Positions 50,503 through 59,301 of a DNA stretch of 64,000 nt are shown here, one piece after another (within the stretch, counting starts at the first letter, position 1; each line of letters starts with the position of its first letter). This stretch comes from Betaproteobacteria bacterium. GTDB taxonomy: Bacteria; Pseudomonadota; Gammaproteobacteria; Burkholderiales; Casimicrobiaceae. The position numbers were made by a program, and so were the translations under genes. The notes beneath the pieces were generated by a model, which saw nothing but the letters and a program-made list of their open reading frames with translations, made no database searches and had not been told where the DNA came from. The DNA lies in contig READ01000014.1 of NCBI GenBank assembly GCA_004293675.1, forward strand, positions 1 through 64,000. Reading direction: 5' to 3'.

Positions 50503-51075
50503 ATGACCGATGAACAAGCGCTACTTCAGGCTGTGCGCGCTGGCGAACCCGGTGCGTTTGAACGTTTGGTGCGCCAACATCAGCGTTTGGTCTGGCACGT
50601 TGTGCAGCGCTTGGTTCGGCATAACGAAGATACGCGTGAGCTCTGCCAAGAAACCTTCCTACGCGTTCACCGCATGTTGCACCAGTTCCGCGGCGAGAGC
50701 AGCCTTGCCACATGGATCGGACGTGTCGCCTACAGCATTGCATTGCGCCATCTGGAGCGTTGCCGCATCGAGCTCGTTGACGCCCACGACGACGCAGAGG
50801 AGGACATCGAGTCGTTGCTGGCGCAGGCCGCCGATCCGCTGGACATCGAGGCACAGGCCGCCAGTGAGCAGTTGCGAATTCACCTTCATGCAGCCATCGA
50901 ACAATTGGCACCGCTGCCTCGTTTGCTGCTCACGCTCTATCACTTGCAAGAGCTGCCCATCCCTGAAATTGAGCACATCACCGGCGTGCCAGCCGGCACC
51001 ATCAAAAGCCACCTGTACCGAGCGCGGCTCAAGCTGCGCGCGGCGCTGGGCGAATTAGGAGTCAATGATGTTTGA
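50503..51075 (+). CDS. ECF-type RNA polymerase sigma factor
   Basis: 190 residues. Region 2 (FERLVRQHQRLVWHVVQRLV, ELCQETFLRVHRMLHQFRGE, SSLATWIGRVAYSIALRHLE) and region 4 (LLLTLYHLQELPIPEIEHI, TGVPAGTIKSHLYRARLKLR). First gene of a three-gene operon with a putative membrane anti-sigma protein and an exported hydrolase, so it probably controls an envelope response including its own operon. Confidence 0.9.
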   Translation: MTDEQALLQAVRAGEPGAFERLVRQHQRLVWHVVQRLVRHNEDTRELCQETFLRVHRMLHQFRGESSLATWIGRVAYSIALRHLERCRIELVDAHDDAEEDIESLLAQAADPLDIEAQAASEQLRIHLHAAIEQLAPLPRLLLTLYHLQELPIPEIEHITGVPAGTIKSHLYRARLKLRAALGELGVNDV

Positions 51076-51481
51076 TCGACATGAAGTTGAATGGCAACGG
51101 CAAGAGCTGGCGCGCAGTGGTGGCGGCGACGTAATCTACGCTCTGATTTCGCGAGAGCTCTCGCGCCAGCAGGCAGTGGAGCTCCCTGAGAATTTCGCAG
51201 CACGCACGGCCGCGCTGGCGCTTCAAGAACGGCAAGCGCCGTCCGCGATTTTTGAACAACTCCTGGCCACGCTTGCCGTGATCTTGCTGCCGCTGGCGGT
51301 TTGGGCTGCGAGTCGCGTTAGCCCCGACTGGGCGTCTGCGGCAGCACAGATGCTGACACGACTGGACGCGCAACGTGGTGACGGGTTGCTTTGGTTCGCC
51401 TGGCTGGCCGTTTCGTTGGCAATGTCGCTGGTCGTCGCATCGCTGATGCGCAATTTGACGACACCACGGGAGCTCGCATGA
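51065..51481 (+). CDS. Two-helix membrane protein, candidate anti-sigma factor
   Basis: 138 residues. A cytoplasmic N-terminal part of about 60 residues, then two membrane helices (LLATLAVILLPLAVWAA and LLWFAWLAVSLAMSLVVASL). No zinc-binding HxxxCxxC motif is seen. Its ATG lies inside the end of the sigma gene (11-bp overlap), and its TGA overlaps the next ATG (ATGA), the tight coupling usual for sigma/anti-sigma pairs. The function is inferred from position only. Confidence 0.75.
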   Translation: MMFDRHEVEWQRQELARSGGGDVIYALISRELSRQQAVELPENFAARTAALALQERQAPSAIFEQLLATLAVILLPLAVWAASRVSPDWASAAAQMLTRLDAQRGDGLLWFAWLAVSLAMSLVVASLMRNLTTPRELA

Positions 51482-53250
51482 AATACGTCCGCCTTTTGCT
51501 CATTTGCTGGGCGATGCTTCTGAGCGCGGTGCCGTACGTGGCACCGTACGCGGCACCCTACGCTGCACCCGTCGACGAGGCGCGTCTCAACAGCCTGCTC
51601 ACCGCGCTCGAAGTTCAGAGCATGGCGATGGGCGGCGTTGCAGTGGGTCGCGGCGACGCGCCGCCCTACGTTCGCAATATCGGCAGCGCGCGCTTGCAGG
51701 CAGGCGCTGAGCAAGCGGCGCGCGCCGATACGCGCTACCGTATCGGCTCAATTAGTAAGCTGCTCACCGCCATCATGGTGCTGCAACTTGTTGACGAAGG
51801 CGCGCTCTCGCTCGAGACGCCGTTGAAGCGCTGGTTTCCTGAGCTTGCCGTGGCCGAGCGAATTACGGTCGCTGATTTGCTGGCGCATCGCAGTGGTTTG
51901 GGAGACATCAAAGACTTGCCTGATTTTGATCGTCATTGGATGTTCGAGCCGCGGCGAGAGGCTGAACTGATTCAAGCGATCAGCGGCATGCCGCGTCGTT
52001 TCGAGCCCGGCACAAAGGCCGTGTACAACAATTCTGGCTATCTATTGCTCAGCTTCATCGTCGAAAAGGCCGGTGCTCGTCCGTACGGCGAAGCGCTGCA
52101 AGCGCGCTTGGTGCGACCGCTGCGCTTGCAAGACACGAGCTTTGACATCACCTCCGGACTCAAACCCGGCGAAGCGGCGTCCTATCGTTGGGAAAATCAA
52201 TGGACGCTGGTTCGCGCCACGGACCCGAGCGTGCCACGGGGTGCAGGCGGCGTGGTGAGCAGTCCGCGTGATTTGGTGCAGATTATTCGAGCGCTGTTTC
52301 GTAATCAATTGCTCAAGCCCGCCACCTTGCAGCGCATGCTTGCCGTAAAAGATAGCTTCGGTCTTGGCATCTATCCGCTGCCGGGAGTGGGGCCGCAAGC
52401 GTGGGGACACGAAGGCGTGATCGATGGATTCTCGGCGACGCTGGCCTATTTTCCGCAAGCCGATATTGCGATGGCGTGGTGTGGCAATGCCCATCAACTG
52501 CCACGCGATGTGTTGGTGGCAGCGCTTCGCAGCGCGGTGTTTAAGCCCGATGCGCCGCTGCCCACTTACGCGCCGAAGCAAGTGCGCGTGGAGTTTTCGG
52601 TCGACGCAGGGCGCCCGGTGCCCGACGTCGTGAGCGTTCGCGGCAACGCGACGCCGCTGAGTTGGAAGCAAAACTGGCCGCTCGCTCGCGACGCTGCGAC
52701 GGGACTCTGGCAAGGTCAAGTCGCACTCACCGTGCGCGACGGCATGCCCTTCGAATTCAAGTATCTCAAGGGCGAGGACAAGTGGGAAACCACGCCGAAC
52801 CGAAGTCTTTTGGCTGTGCCCGGGCAGTCGTCTCGTACCAACGACGTTTTCAATCAAAACGCCGCCTACGTTGCGTTACGCCAAGAGGTTTTGGACGCCG
52901 ACGACAAGCTCTTTGCCGCTTACAACCGTCGCGACGTAGCGGGCATGGCTGCGGTGTTTAGCGAACGATTGGAGTTCTTTCACGACAAGGGCGGGCTGTC
53001 GAACTACCGCGAGAATTTGGCTGCGTTTGAGACGATTTTTAAGACCAATGAGCCAGTGCGGCGTGACCGCGTGGCCGCCGATCAAGAGGTGTTTCCGCTG
53101 GGCGAATTCGGCGCATATCACGGCGGCAGCCATCGCTTTTGCCGTACCGCGCGTCAGCCGGAGTCGTGCCAGAGGTATCGCTATGCCAATGTCTGGGAGC
53201 GCACCGCCGACGGATTGCGACTGTTGCGCGTCATCAGCTTTGATCATTGA
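51478..53250 (+). CDS. Exported beta-lactamase-fold serine hydrolase fused to CBM20 and an NTF2-like domain
   Basis: 590 residues. Signal peptide followed by an odd VPYVAPYAAPYAAP repeat. Domain 1 (about 35-350): class C beta-lactamase/DD-peptidase fold with Ser91-x-x-Lys94 (GSISKLL) and Tyr183-x-Asn (VYNNSGY). Domain 2 (about 365-450): starch-binding CBM20 (VRVEFSVDAG, GLWQGQVALTV, FEFKYLKGEDKWETTPNRSL). Domain 3 (about 464-590): NTF2/DUF4440-like (FAAYNRRDVAGMAAVFSERL, ANVWERTADGLRLL). I know no named protein with this architecture. It could act on esters or amides of a glucan-bound substrate in the periplasm. ATGA overlap with the upstream gene. Confidence 0.85.
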   Translation: MKYVRLLLICWAMLLSAVPYVAPYAAPYAAPVDEARLNSLLTALEVQSMAMGGVAVGRGDAPPYVRNIGSARLQAGAEQAARADTRYRIGSISKLLTAIMVLQLVDEGALSLETPLKRWFPELAVAERITVADLLAHRSGLGDIKDLPDFDRHWMFEPRREAELIQAISGMPRRFEPGTKAVYNNSGYLLLSFIVEKAGARPYGEALQARLVRPLRLQDTSFDITSGLKPGEAASYRWENQWTLVRATDPSVPRGAGGVVSSPRDLVQIIRALFRNQLLKPATLQRMLAVKDSFGLGIYPLPGVGPQAWGHEGVIDGFSATLAYFPQADIAMAWCGNAHQLPRDVLVAALRSAVFKPDAPLPTYAPKQVRVEFSVDAGRPVPDVVSVRGNATPLSWKQNWPLARDAATGLWQGQVALTVRDGMPFEFKYLKGEDKWETTPNRSLLAVPGQSSRTNDVFNQNAAYVALRQEVLDADDKLFAAYNRRDVAGMAAVFSERLEFFHDKGGLSNYRENLAAFETIFKTNEPVRRDRVAADQEVFPLGEFGAYHGGSHRFCRTARQPESCQRYRYANVWERTADGLRLLRVISFDH

Positions 53251-53572
53251 CGATCCAACCAGATGATGATTGGCGCTGTTTCGCACACAACAACAGAGGC
53301 AATTCGGATTTTTTTGTCGCCGAACCTATTTGTGGCGAAATATCCCAACGCTATGAGTCAATGCCAATATAAATAAGGGCTAGATTAATATTTTGTTTGT
53401 TTTCGAATAAATATAAATATTCACTTTATCCCACATTTTATAAGGCATACATAGATAAAGCTGATACTCAGAAGCTATCGTCATGTCCCGGAGACGGGTC
53501 CAGCGATTCGCGCGCCGCTTCGCGCTGCGTTGCACTGATCCACGATGCTGCGCTGCCCGATAAACTTCTCGA
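53251..53572. other. Spacer between the hydrolase operon and the LytS-type kinase
   Basis: No gene seen. The centre is AT-rich island 8 (listed separately); the rest has no strong hairpin. Promoters for the two-component pair should lie here but could not be fixed. Confidence 0.4.
53355..53460. repeat. AT-rich island 8 bounded by ATGCC / GGCAT
   Basis: Very AT-rich. ATGCC (53361-53365) and GGCAT (53444-53448) frame 88 bp; the right core is TTTTATAAGGCATACATAGA then TAAAG, close to island 1. GCC...GGGC at 53363-53379 forms a small hairpin. Confidence 0.6.
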
Positions 53573-54697
53573 ATGACTCAACGCGAACCCAGCACGTCGT
53601 CTCCGATGGCCCCGCGAACGGCCGCGGCTGCTGCGGGTTCCGTGCGTCGTTGGTACGGATTGTTTTTGAGCGTGCCGCTGGCGTTGGCGCTCGCCACTGC
53701 CGCGGCGTGGCTGGTGCCAGACATTGGCTTTTTTGAGGCCTGGCCGGCGTTCAACATTCTTTTCTTTTTGATTGGGCTGGCGATCGTTCCGGTGTTTTCG
53801 CCCACTGCCAGTTTGGCGCGGAAACTCATTCACATCGCGGTGCTCAGCCCCATCGTTGCTTGGTTCATCGCGGTGCTGATTGGCGCGGCGCTTGATCGCT
53901 ACTACGGCAACGATCTGCAACAAACTTTTTACTTGCGATTTCGGGTGACACTCGTTGCCGGATTGTCAGCGGGTTTGCTCTACGCCGCCGTCGTTGGCGC
54001 GATTGTGTATTTGCGTGCGCAGCGAATGGCGCTCACCAATCGGCAGTTGGCCAGCGAAAAACGCGAGAGCGATGTATCGCGTGAACTCACCGAAACGCGG
54101 CTGCGATTGCTGCAAGCGCAAATCGAGCCGCATTTTCTGTTCAACACCTTGGCCAGCGCGCAGCAGTTGGCGCAAAAGAGCGCGCCCGAGGCTGCAAAAT
54201 TGATCGGTCATTTGGTGCGCTTTTTGCGAATGTCGATTCCGTCGATGCGCGACGACAAGGGCGCACTAAAACGCGAATTCGAGCAAATCACCGCTTACCT
54301 GGCGATCATGCAAACGCGCATGGGTGATCGATTGACGTTTAACGTGGTGACGCCACCTGAGCTTCAGGACGTCGCGCTACCACCGGCGCTCGTCATGACC
54401 TTGGTCGAAAACGCCATCAAACACGGCATCGAGCCCGCCGCCGCGGGCGGGCATGTGAGCGTGACAGCCGCCCGCGTCGGAGAGAAAATACACATCGTTG
54501 TGGCCGACACCGGCGTGGGATTTGCGTCGACGGAGAGCAAAGACGCGGGCGGCGGACTCGGTCTTTCAAACATCGCGCAGCGGTTACAAGCCAGCTACGG
54601 CGACGCCGCCCACGTCAAATTGCAACAAGCGCAGCCTCACGGTTGCATCGCGCTTCTCGAACTACCGCTCATTATTCCAACCGAAGTTTTGACATGA
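53573..54697 (+). CDS. LytS-type sensor histidine kinase
   Basis: 374 residues. Four probable membrane helices in the first 160 residues, then a His_kinase domain (PF06580-like) with phospho-acceptor His187 in QAQIEPHFLFNTLA and an ATPase domain with ALVMTLVENAIKHGIEPA (N box) and VVADTGVGFAS / GGGLGLSNIAQRL (G boxes). No extracellular sensor domain, so it senses through the membrane part. ATGA overlap with the response regulator. Signal unknown. Confidence 0.92.
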   Translation: MTQREPSTSSPMAPRTAAAAAGSVRRWYGLFLSVPLALALATAAAWLVPDIGFFEAWPAFNILFFLIGLAIVPVFSPTASLARKLIHIAVLSPIVAWFIAVLIGAALDRYYGNDLQQTFYLRFRVTLVAGLSAGLLYAAVVGAIVYLRAQRMALTNRQLASEKRESDVSRELTETRLRLLQAQIEPHFLFNTLASAQQLAQKSAPEAAKLIGHLVRFLRMSIPSMRDDKGALKREFEQITAYLAIMQTRMGDRLTFNVVTPPELQDVALPPALVMTLVENAIKHGIEPAAAGGHVSVTAARVGEKIHIVVADTGVGFASTESKDAGGGLGLSNIAQRLQASYGDAAHVKLQQAQPHGCIALLELPLIIPTEVLT

Positions 54698-55446
54698 AAA
54701 AACTACGCTGCCTAATCGCCGACGACGAACCCTTGATGCGCGAGCGCATGACTGATTTGATGGCCGAACACGATGACGATTTTGAAATCGTTTCAATCGC
54801 CACCAACGGTGAAGAGGCGTTGACGATGTTTCACGCCAAACCCGTCGATGTATGTTTTCTTGACATCAAAATGCCGGTAAAAAGCGGGCTAGACGTCGCC
54901 GCCGAAATTTCGGATCGCGCCAAGATTGTTTTTTGTACCGCGTACGATCAATTTGCCATTACAGCGTTTGAGCGCGGGGCGGTAGATTACCTACTAAAAC
55001 CGATCGAGCAGGAGCGCTTAACGCTCACACTCAATCGATTGCTCGGCGACGTCGATACGCCCCCAGAAGACGTGGGCGCGGTGCTGCATCTGATCGGCAA
55101 TCAAACGCCCAGTACGCAGCCGCCGCTGAAATGGATCAAAGCGCTCGTTGGTCAAGATGTAAAAATGTTTCCGGTCGACGACGTGATCTTTTTTCAATCC
55201 GACACCAAGTACACCCGCGTGGTGACGGAAAAAGAGGACGTGTTGATTCGCACCTCGCTCCGGGATTTGCTCGACGGGCTCAACCGCGACGTGTTTTGGC
55301 AAGTCCATCGCAATGCCATCGTGAATGTCAACCGAATTGCCACCATCAAGCGCGATGGCATCGAAAGGCATTCCCTGTTGCTGCGTGGCCACGGTGAACG
55401 AATCGCCGTGAGTCGCCATTTCGCACATTTATTCAAACAAATGTAG
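54694..55446 (+). CDS. LytTR family response regulator
   Basis: 250 residues. Receiver domain with IADDEPLMRERM, phospho-acceptor Asp57 in CFLDIKMPVKSG, FCTAYDQFAITAFERGAVDYLLKP; LytTR DNA-binding domain from about residue 145 (LVGQDVKMFPVDDVIFFQSDTKY, FWQVHRNAIVNVNRI, ERIAVSRHFAHLFKQM). Output of the kinase just upstream. The targets are unknown; the S9 peptidase 78 nt downstream is on the same strand. Confidence 0.94.
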   Translation: MKKLRCLIADDEPLMRERMTDLMAEHDDDFEIVSIATNGEEALTMFHAKPVDVCFLDIKMPVKSGLDVAAEISDRAKIVFCTAYDQFAITAFERGAVDYLLKPIEQERLTLTLNRLLGDVDTPPEDVGAVLHLIGNQTPSTQPPLKWIKALVGQDVKMFPVDDVIFFQSDTKYTRVVTEKEDVLIRTSLRDLLDGLNRDVFWQVHRNAIVNVNRIATIKRDGIERHSLLLRGHGERIAVSRHFAHLFKQM

Positions 55447-55524
55447 CGGTCGCAGCACCGGAGGTTTCGTCTTTCGTCACAAATCGCTCTGTATCCACAG
55501 GCTCGTTGGGCACAATGACGAGCT

Positions 55525-57582
55525 ATGAACATTTGCCACATTGCACCGGCTTGCCGTTCGCGCCTTGCCGCGAATCGTGGCGCTGCAATTTTGTTTAAGT
55601 TTTGCTGTTTCACCGTATTGCTGGCGGGGCTTGTCGCGTCGCAGGTGTTGGCACAGTCCAATCGCGCGTCGCCCGCTTCGTCGATCGCTGCCTCGCAGAC
55701 GATCCCTGTTGAAGACTTCTTTCGACGTCCGGATTTGCAGCGTCCGATGTTGTCGCCCGATGGCAATCACCTGGGTTTCCTAGCGCGCTCGGGCGGGCGT
55801 CTGGGCCTGGCTGTGATTGACCTTGAGAAACGCACGTCGCGCTTCGTTGCGACGCTCACTGAGGCCGATGTCGTCGAGTTTCATTGGGTCAATTCGAATC
55901 GGCTCGTGTTTGTGTCTGGCAACGTGTCCGATCCGGCGGGTCTGGTTGCGCCGTGGCGCACCGGCGGACTGTTTGCGGTCGATCGCGATGGCACCGATGC
56001 CCGGCGACTTGCGCTGCCTTTTGGCGACGGTAACGCCATTGTTGTGCGACCCAGGAGTACGCGTTTTCTGGCCAATGTGAGCGAAGCGAGCGACGAGATT
56101 ATTGTTGCCTCGAACGAACGCACGTTTGACAGCAGTGATGTGTACCGACTCAACACCCGAACCGCGCGTCGTACGCTATTGACTTACGACAATCCGGGTG
56201 ACGTGATGTCATGGGCGCTGGATCGCGACGGTGTGCCCCGCGCAGCCAATTCACTCAAAGGCATTCGCGCGCGCGCGAGCTTTCGCCGTGATGAAAAGTC
56301 TCCGTGGGTTAAATGGAGCGAGGGCGATTTTCGTGATCCTGTGCCCGCGCCGTTGGCCATCGGTTACGACGGCGCGGTCATCGGACTGGCCTACACCGAT
56401 CGTTCGACAAATCCTAGATTGACCGCGAGCTTGGTGCGCTTAGATGAGCGCGGACAAGTTCAACAAACACTGGCCTCGCGCCCCGAGCATGATGTGTTGC
56501 AGCCGATCTTTGATCCTGTGGGGAAAAAACTCGTGGGTGCCGTGGTCGCTGGGGATCGCTCCAATGTGTTGTGGCTCGACGATGCGTGGGCGGCACTGCA
56601 ACGGCAAATTGATCTAGCACTTCCCGGCACCGTCAACGTGTTTTTGCCGCCCGAGCAGAGCAAGCGCATGCTCGTCTATGCCTACAGCGATCAGAATCCG
56701 GGCACTGTTTACTTGTACGATTTACGGACTAAGAAACTCGAATTTTTGATCGACTCGCGGCCATGGATTAAGCCCGAGCAGATGGCCAATTCACGTATCG
56801 TGAAATTCAATGCTCGCGATGATTTACCGCTCACAGCGATGGTTACCACGCCGCGTGGTGTGGCTGCGAGAAACCTACCGACGATCGTGCTGGTGCACGG
56901 CGGGCCGTGGGTACCGGGCTACCAGTGGAGCTGGGACGCCGAGGCGCAGTTCTTTGCGTCACGCGGCTTCGCGGTCGTTCAACCCAATTTTCGCGGCACA
57001 CTGGGCCATGGCACGCGACACGTGTTGGCGAGCTTCAAGCAATGGGGTTTAGCCATGCAGGACGACATCACCGACGCCGCGCAATGGGCGATCAAGCAAG
57101 GCATTGCCGACCCGAAGCGCATGTGCATTTACGGCGCGAGCTACGGTGGATACGCTGCGCTGCAAGGGCTGGTTCGTACGCCCGATTTGTTTCAGTGTGC
57201 GGTGAGCTATGTAGGGCTTACCGATTTGCAGCTCTTTCATTCGGTGACTTGGTCCGACACCAGTGACACGGACTTCACACGGTTTTTGCTACCTGTAATG
57301 GTGGGCGATCCTGACAAAGACCGAGCGCAACTTCGGGCAACCTCACCGGCGCAAAACGCCGACAAAATCAAAGGCGCAGTCATGCTCGCCCACGGCACTG
57401 AGGATCGCCGAGTCCCCATGATTCATGCCGAACGAATGAAGGCCGCACTCGAACGCGAAGGCAAACCCGTGGAGTGGCTCATCAAAGCCGATGAAGGCCA
57501 CGGCTTCGTCAAACTCGAAAATCGGGCGGAGCTTTACTCGCGAATCGAATCGTTCGTGCGTAAGCACACTGGCGGGAATTAG
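55525..57582 (+). CDS. S9 family (prolyl oligopeptidase-like) exported peptidase
   Basis: 685 residues. Signal or anchor segment (FCCFTVLLAGLVASQVLAQ), a seven-blade propeller (FFRRPDLQRPMLSPDGNHLGF, GLFAVDRDGTDARRL, VYLYDLRTKKLEFL), and a C-terminal alpha/beta hydrolase: LPTIVLVHGGPW, nucleophile Ser539 in GASYGGYAAL, Asp627 in HGTEDRRVPM and His659 in DEGHGF. This order fits acylaminoacyl-peptidase or dipeptidyl-peptidase IV-like periplasmic enzymes that trim short peptides. Followed directly by a TAGGACG repeat. Confidence 0.92.
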   Translation: MNICHIAPACRSRLAANRGAAILFKFCCFTVLLAGLVASQVLAQSNRASPASSIAASQTIPVEDFFRRPDLQRPMLSPDGNHLGFLARSGGRLGLAVIDLEKRTSRFVATLTEADVVEFHWVNSNRLVFVSGNVSDPAGLVAPWRTGGLFAVDRDGTDARRLALPFGDGNAIVVRPRSTRFLANVSEASDEIIVASNERTFDSSDVYRLNTRTARRTLLTYDNPGDVMSWALDRDGVPRAANSLKGIRARASFRRDEKSPWVKWSEGDFRDPVPAPLAIGYDGAVIGLAYTDRSTNPRLTASLVRLDERGQVQQTLASRPEHDVLQPIFDPVGKKLVGAVVAGDRSNVLWLDDAWAALQRQIDLALPGTVNVFLPPEQSKRMLVYAYSDQNPGTVYLYDLRTKKLEFLIDSRPWIKPEQMANSRIVKFNARDDLPLTAMVTTPRGVAARNLPTIVLVHGGPWVPGYQWSWDAEAQFFASRGFAVVQPNFRGTLGHGTRHVLASFKQWGLAMQDDITDAAQWAIKQGIADPKRMCIYGASYGGYAALQGLVRTPDLFQCAVSYVGLTDLQLFHSVTWSDTSDTDFTRFLLPVMVGDPDKDRAQLRATSPAQNADKIKGAVMLAHGTEDRRVPMIHAERMKAALEREGKPVEWLIKADEGHGFVKLENRAELYSRIESFVRKHTGGN

Positions 57583-57597
57583 TTCGTTCGCGGGCTA

Positions 57598-57990
57598 AGG
57601 ACGAGATGACGACGCTCGCTTCGCTTCGTTGGGACGACGCTTCGCTAAGCTGCAAAGCTCGGTTTGCGCATCGAAAGCCCCACTCGTATCCCGCTCATGC
57701 TCAATACCGTTCAACGATGCGGCGTTATCCCGTGGGCGTAGTTGTAGGAGCGGTTCCACCGCGAATGGCTGAGCGGCAGACTCCATGGTGGGCAGAGGGC
57801 TGCCCACCCTACTTGCTTCCGCTCTTTTCGTGACCGGTTCGTGCGTCGAATCTGTAGGGTGGGCAGTCCTCTGCCCACCGTTGTATCTACGCATCACCCA
57901 GTAGCGAAAGGCAAAGAAATATTGACCGAGCTTTGCGTCATAGCGAAGCGCCGTCCTAGCGCCAAAGGCGCGTCGTCATTTCGTCCTGGC
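57598..57990. repeat. TAGGACG repeat family, inverted pair C, enclosing a REP and GGGTGGGCAG palindromes
   Basis: Left arm 57598-57665 (AAGGACGAGATGACGACGCT...GACGACGCTTCGC...GCAAAGCTCGGTTTG) and right arm 57920-57990 on the minus strand. Between them lie a REP copy (57743-57763) and two GC palindromes: GGTGGGCAGAGGGCTGCCCACC (split as GGTGGGCAG / CTGCCCACC, 57784-57808) and GGGTGGGCAG...CTGCCCACC (57859-57880). The full gap 57583-57992 is repeat with no gene. Confidence 0.8.
57743..57763 (+). repeat. Stray REP copy
   Basis: GTAGGAGCGGTTCCACCGCG then A, identical to the left REP of the REPtron at 41583, 16 kb away. It shows that the family spreads beyond the RAYT locus. Confidence 0.85.
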
Positions 57991-57992
57991 CG

Positions 57993-58418
57993 CTACAGAC
58001 GCTGCCGCAACAGTTGCAAATACAGCGCCGCGTCCAGCGCCTGCCCAGTGCGTTGCGACTGCCACAGCGTTTCGCCTAGGCATTCAAGTATTTCGTGTTT
58101 GGCGGCATGTTCGTCGTCGTGTTTTGCGGCCAGCTGATCGTGAATGGCGCGAATACCCGGCGGTTGATCGATGTCGAGCTGTTCTTGAATGGCTAGGTGA
58201 AAGCCGAAGTGCAAAAACGGGTTGATGTCACCCGATTCCGGGCGCCAATCTTGGGTGATGAACGATTCGGGGCGCTCCAACACGCGGTGATATTCCGGAT
58301 GCTGAACAAAAATCGCGGCTGCCTTTTGCTCAAGTGCGGTGAGCACATCGTTTCGCCCAAGCTTTGCCCAGGTGTCGATAAAGAATTGGCGCGCTTGATC
58401 TCTGCTCGGGTTGTACAT
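57993..58418 (-). CDS. DUF1841 family protein
   Basis: 141 residues. Typical start MYNPSRDQARQFFIDTWAK, then HPEYHRVLERPESFITQDW, NPFLHFGFHLAIQEQLDIDQPPGIR and HEILECLGETLWQSQRTG. Soluble, helical; function unknown. It is commonly found near rnfB/nth in betaproteobacteria, as here. It is squeezed between two TAGGACG inverted pairs: its stop is three bases from pair C, and its start is about 15 bases from pair D. Confidence 0.9.
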   Translation of the reverse strand: MYNPSRDQARQFFIDTWAKLGRNDVLTALEQKAAAIFVQHPEYHRVLERPESFITQDWRPESGDINPFLHFGFHLAIQEQLDIDQPPGIRAIHDQLAAKHDDEHAAKHEILECLGETLWQSQRTGQALDAALYLQLLRQRL

Positions 58419-58432
58419 GGGTTCGCTTGCGA

Positions 58433-58685
58433 AGGAGGACGAGAGGACGACGCGCCTTTGGCGCTAGGACGACGCTTCGCTATGACGCAAAGCTCGGTTT
58501 GCGATGCTCTGACTATCAGCGGGTTGACGCGAAGTGACAATAGAAATTTTAGACCCTACGGTGTGCAGAGGGTTGCCCGCTGTAAGCGTCACTGCGCATC
58601 GCTCAGTCGCGAAAAGCACAGAAATCTCGACCGAGCTTTGCGTCCTAGCGAAGCGAAGCAAGCGACGTCATCTCGTCCTTCTTCG
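58433..58685. repeat. TAGGACG repeat family, inverted pair D
   Basis: Left arm 58433-58502 on + (GAGGACGACGCGCC, hairpin GCGCCTTTGGCGC, TAGGACGACGC, ATGACGCAAAGCTCGGTTTG). Right arm 58625-58685 on minus (AAGGACGAGATGACGTCGCT ... TAGGACGCAAAGCTCGGTC). The right arm overlaps the end of nth. A degenerate GGTGTGCAGAGGGTTGCCCG palindrome lies between the arms (about 58560). Confidence 0.8.
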
Positions 58686-59301
58686 CATACTCGCAATGCT
58701 CATGCACGGAGCATTCTGAACACTTAGGCGAACGCGCCACACAGGTATAGCGGCCATGCAAAATCAGCCAATGATGCGCGTGCCGCAGAAACTCCGGCGG
58801 TGTGAATTTCATGAGCTTTCGCTCGACTTCCTCTACGGTTTTTCCGGGCGCTAATTTCATGCGATTGGCGACGCGAAATACGTGCGTATCCACGGCGAAC
58901 GTAGCTTCTCCAAACGCTTCATTGAGCACGACGTTGGCGGTCTTTCGTCCCACGCCGGGTAATGCCTCGAGTGCAGCGCGATTGTTGGGTACTTCTCCGT
59001 TGTGCCGCTCAACGAGCATCTGCGCCGCGGCAACTGCGTTCTTGGCTTTATTGCGGTAGAGCCCAATGGTTTTGATGTGCGCTTCAAGCGCTTCAACACC
59101 GAGCGCCACCAACTGTTGCGGCGTCTCGGTGATCGGAAAGAAACGCCGCGTTGCGATGTTGACGGCCTTATCGGTGGTTTGCGCTGAAAGCAAAACCGCA
59201 ATCAGCAATTGAAACGGATTTCCGAATTCGAGCTCGGTTTTCGGCGACGGATTGGCGGCGGCGAGTGTGGCAAAAATGCGCTGCCGTTTCTCTGCGTTCA
59301 C
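58645..59301 (-). CDS. nth: Endonuclease III
   Basis: 218 residues. Helix-hairpin-helix LPGVGRKTANVVLNEAFGE with the catalytic Asp in VDTHVFRVANR, and the [4Fe-4S] set C-x6-C-x2-C-x5-C in CVARSPKCSECSVHEHC. Removes oxidised pyrimidines from DNA. Lys of the HhH region (LSAQTTDKAVN) is present. GTG 59301 overlaps the rnfB stop (GTGA). After CEYA the tail KKDEMTSLASLR is encoded by a TAGGACG repeat arm, not by ancestral nth sequence, so the natural stop was probably lost by repeat insertion. Confidence 0.94.
   Translation of the reverse strand: MNAEKRQRIFATLAAANPSPKTELEFGNPFQLLIAVLLSAQTTDKAVNIATRRFFPITETPQQLVALGVEALEAHIKTIGLYRNKAKNAVAAAQMLVERHNGEVPNNRAALEALPGVGRKTANVVLNEAFGEATFAVDTHVFRVANRMKLAPGKTVEEVERKLMKFTPPEFLRHAHHWLILHGRYTCVARSPKCSECSVHEHCEYAKKDEMTSLASLR

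Noticed and set aside
52042-52857. Long minus-strand ORF (271 residues) inside the beta-lactamase fusion
   Set aside because: Antisense shadow in a GC-rich gene; no recognisable domain, no start signal.
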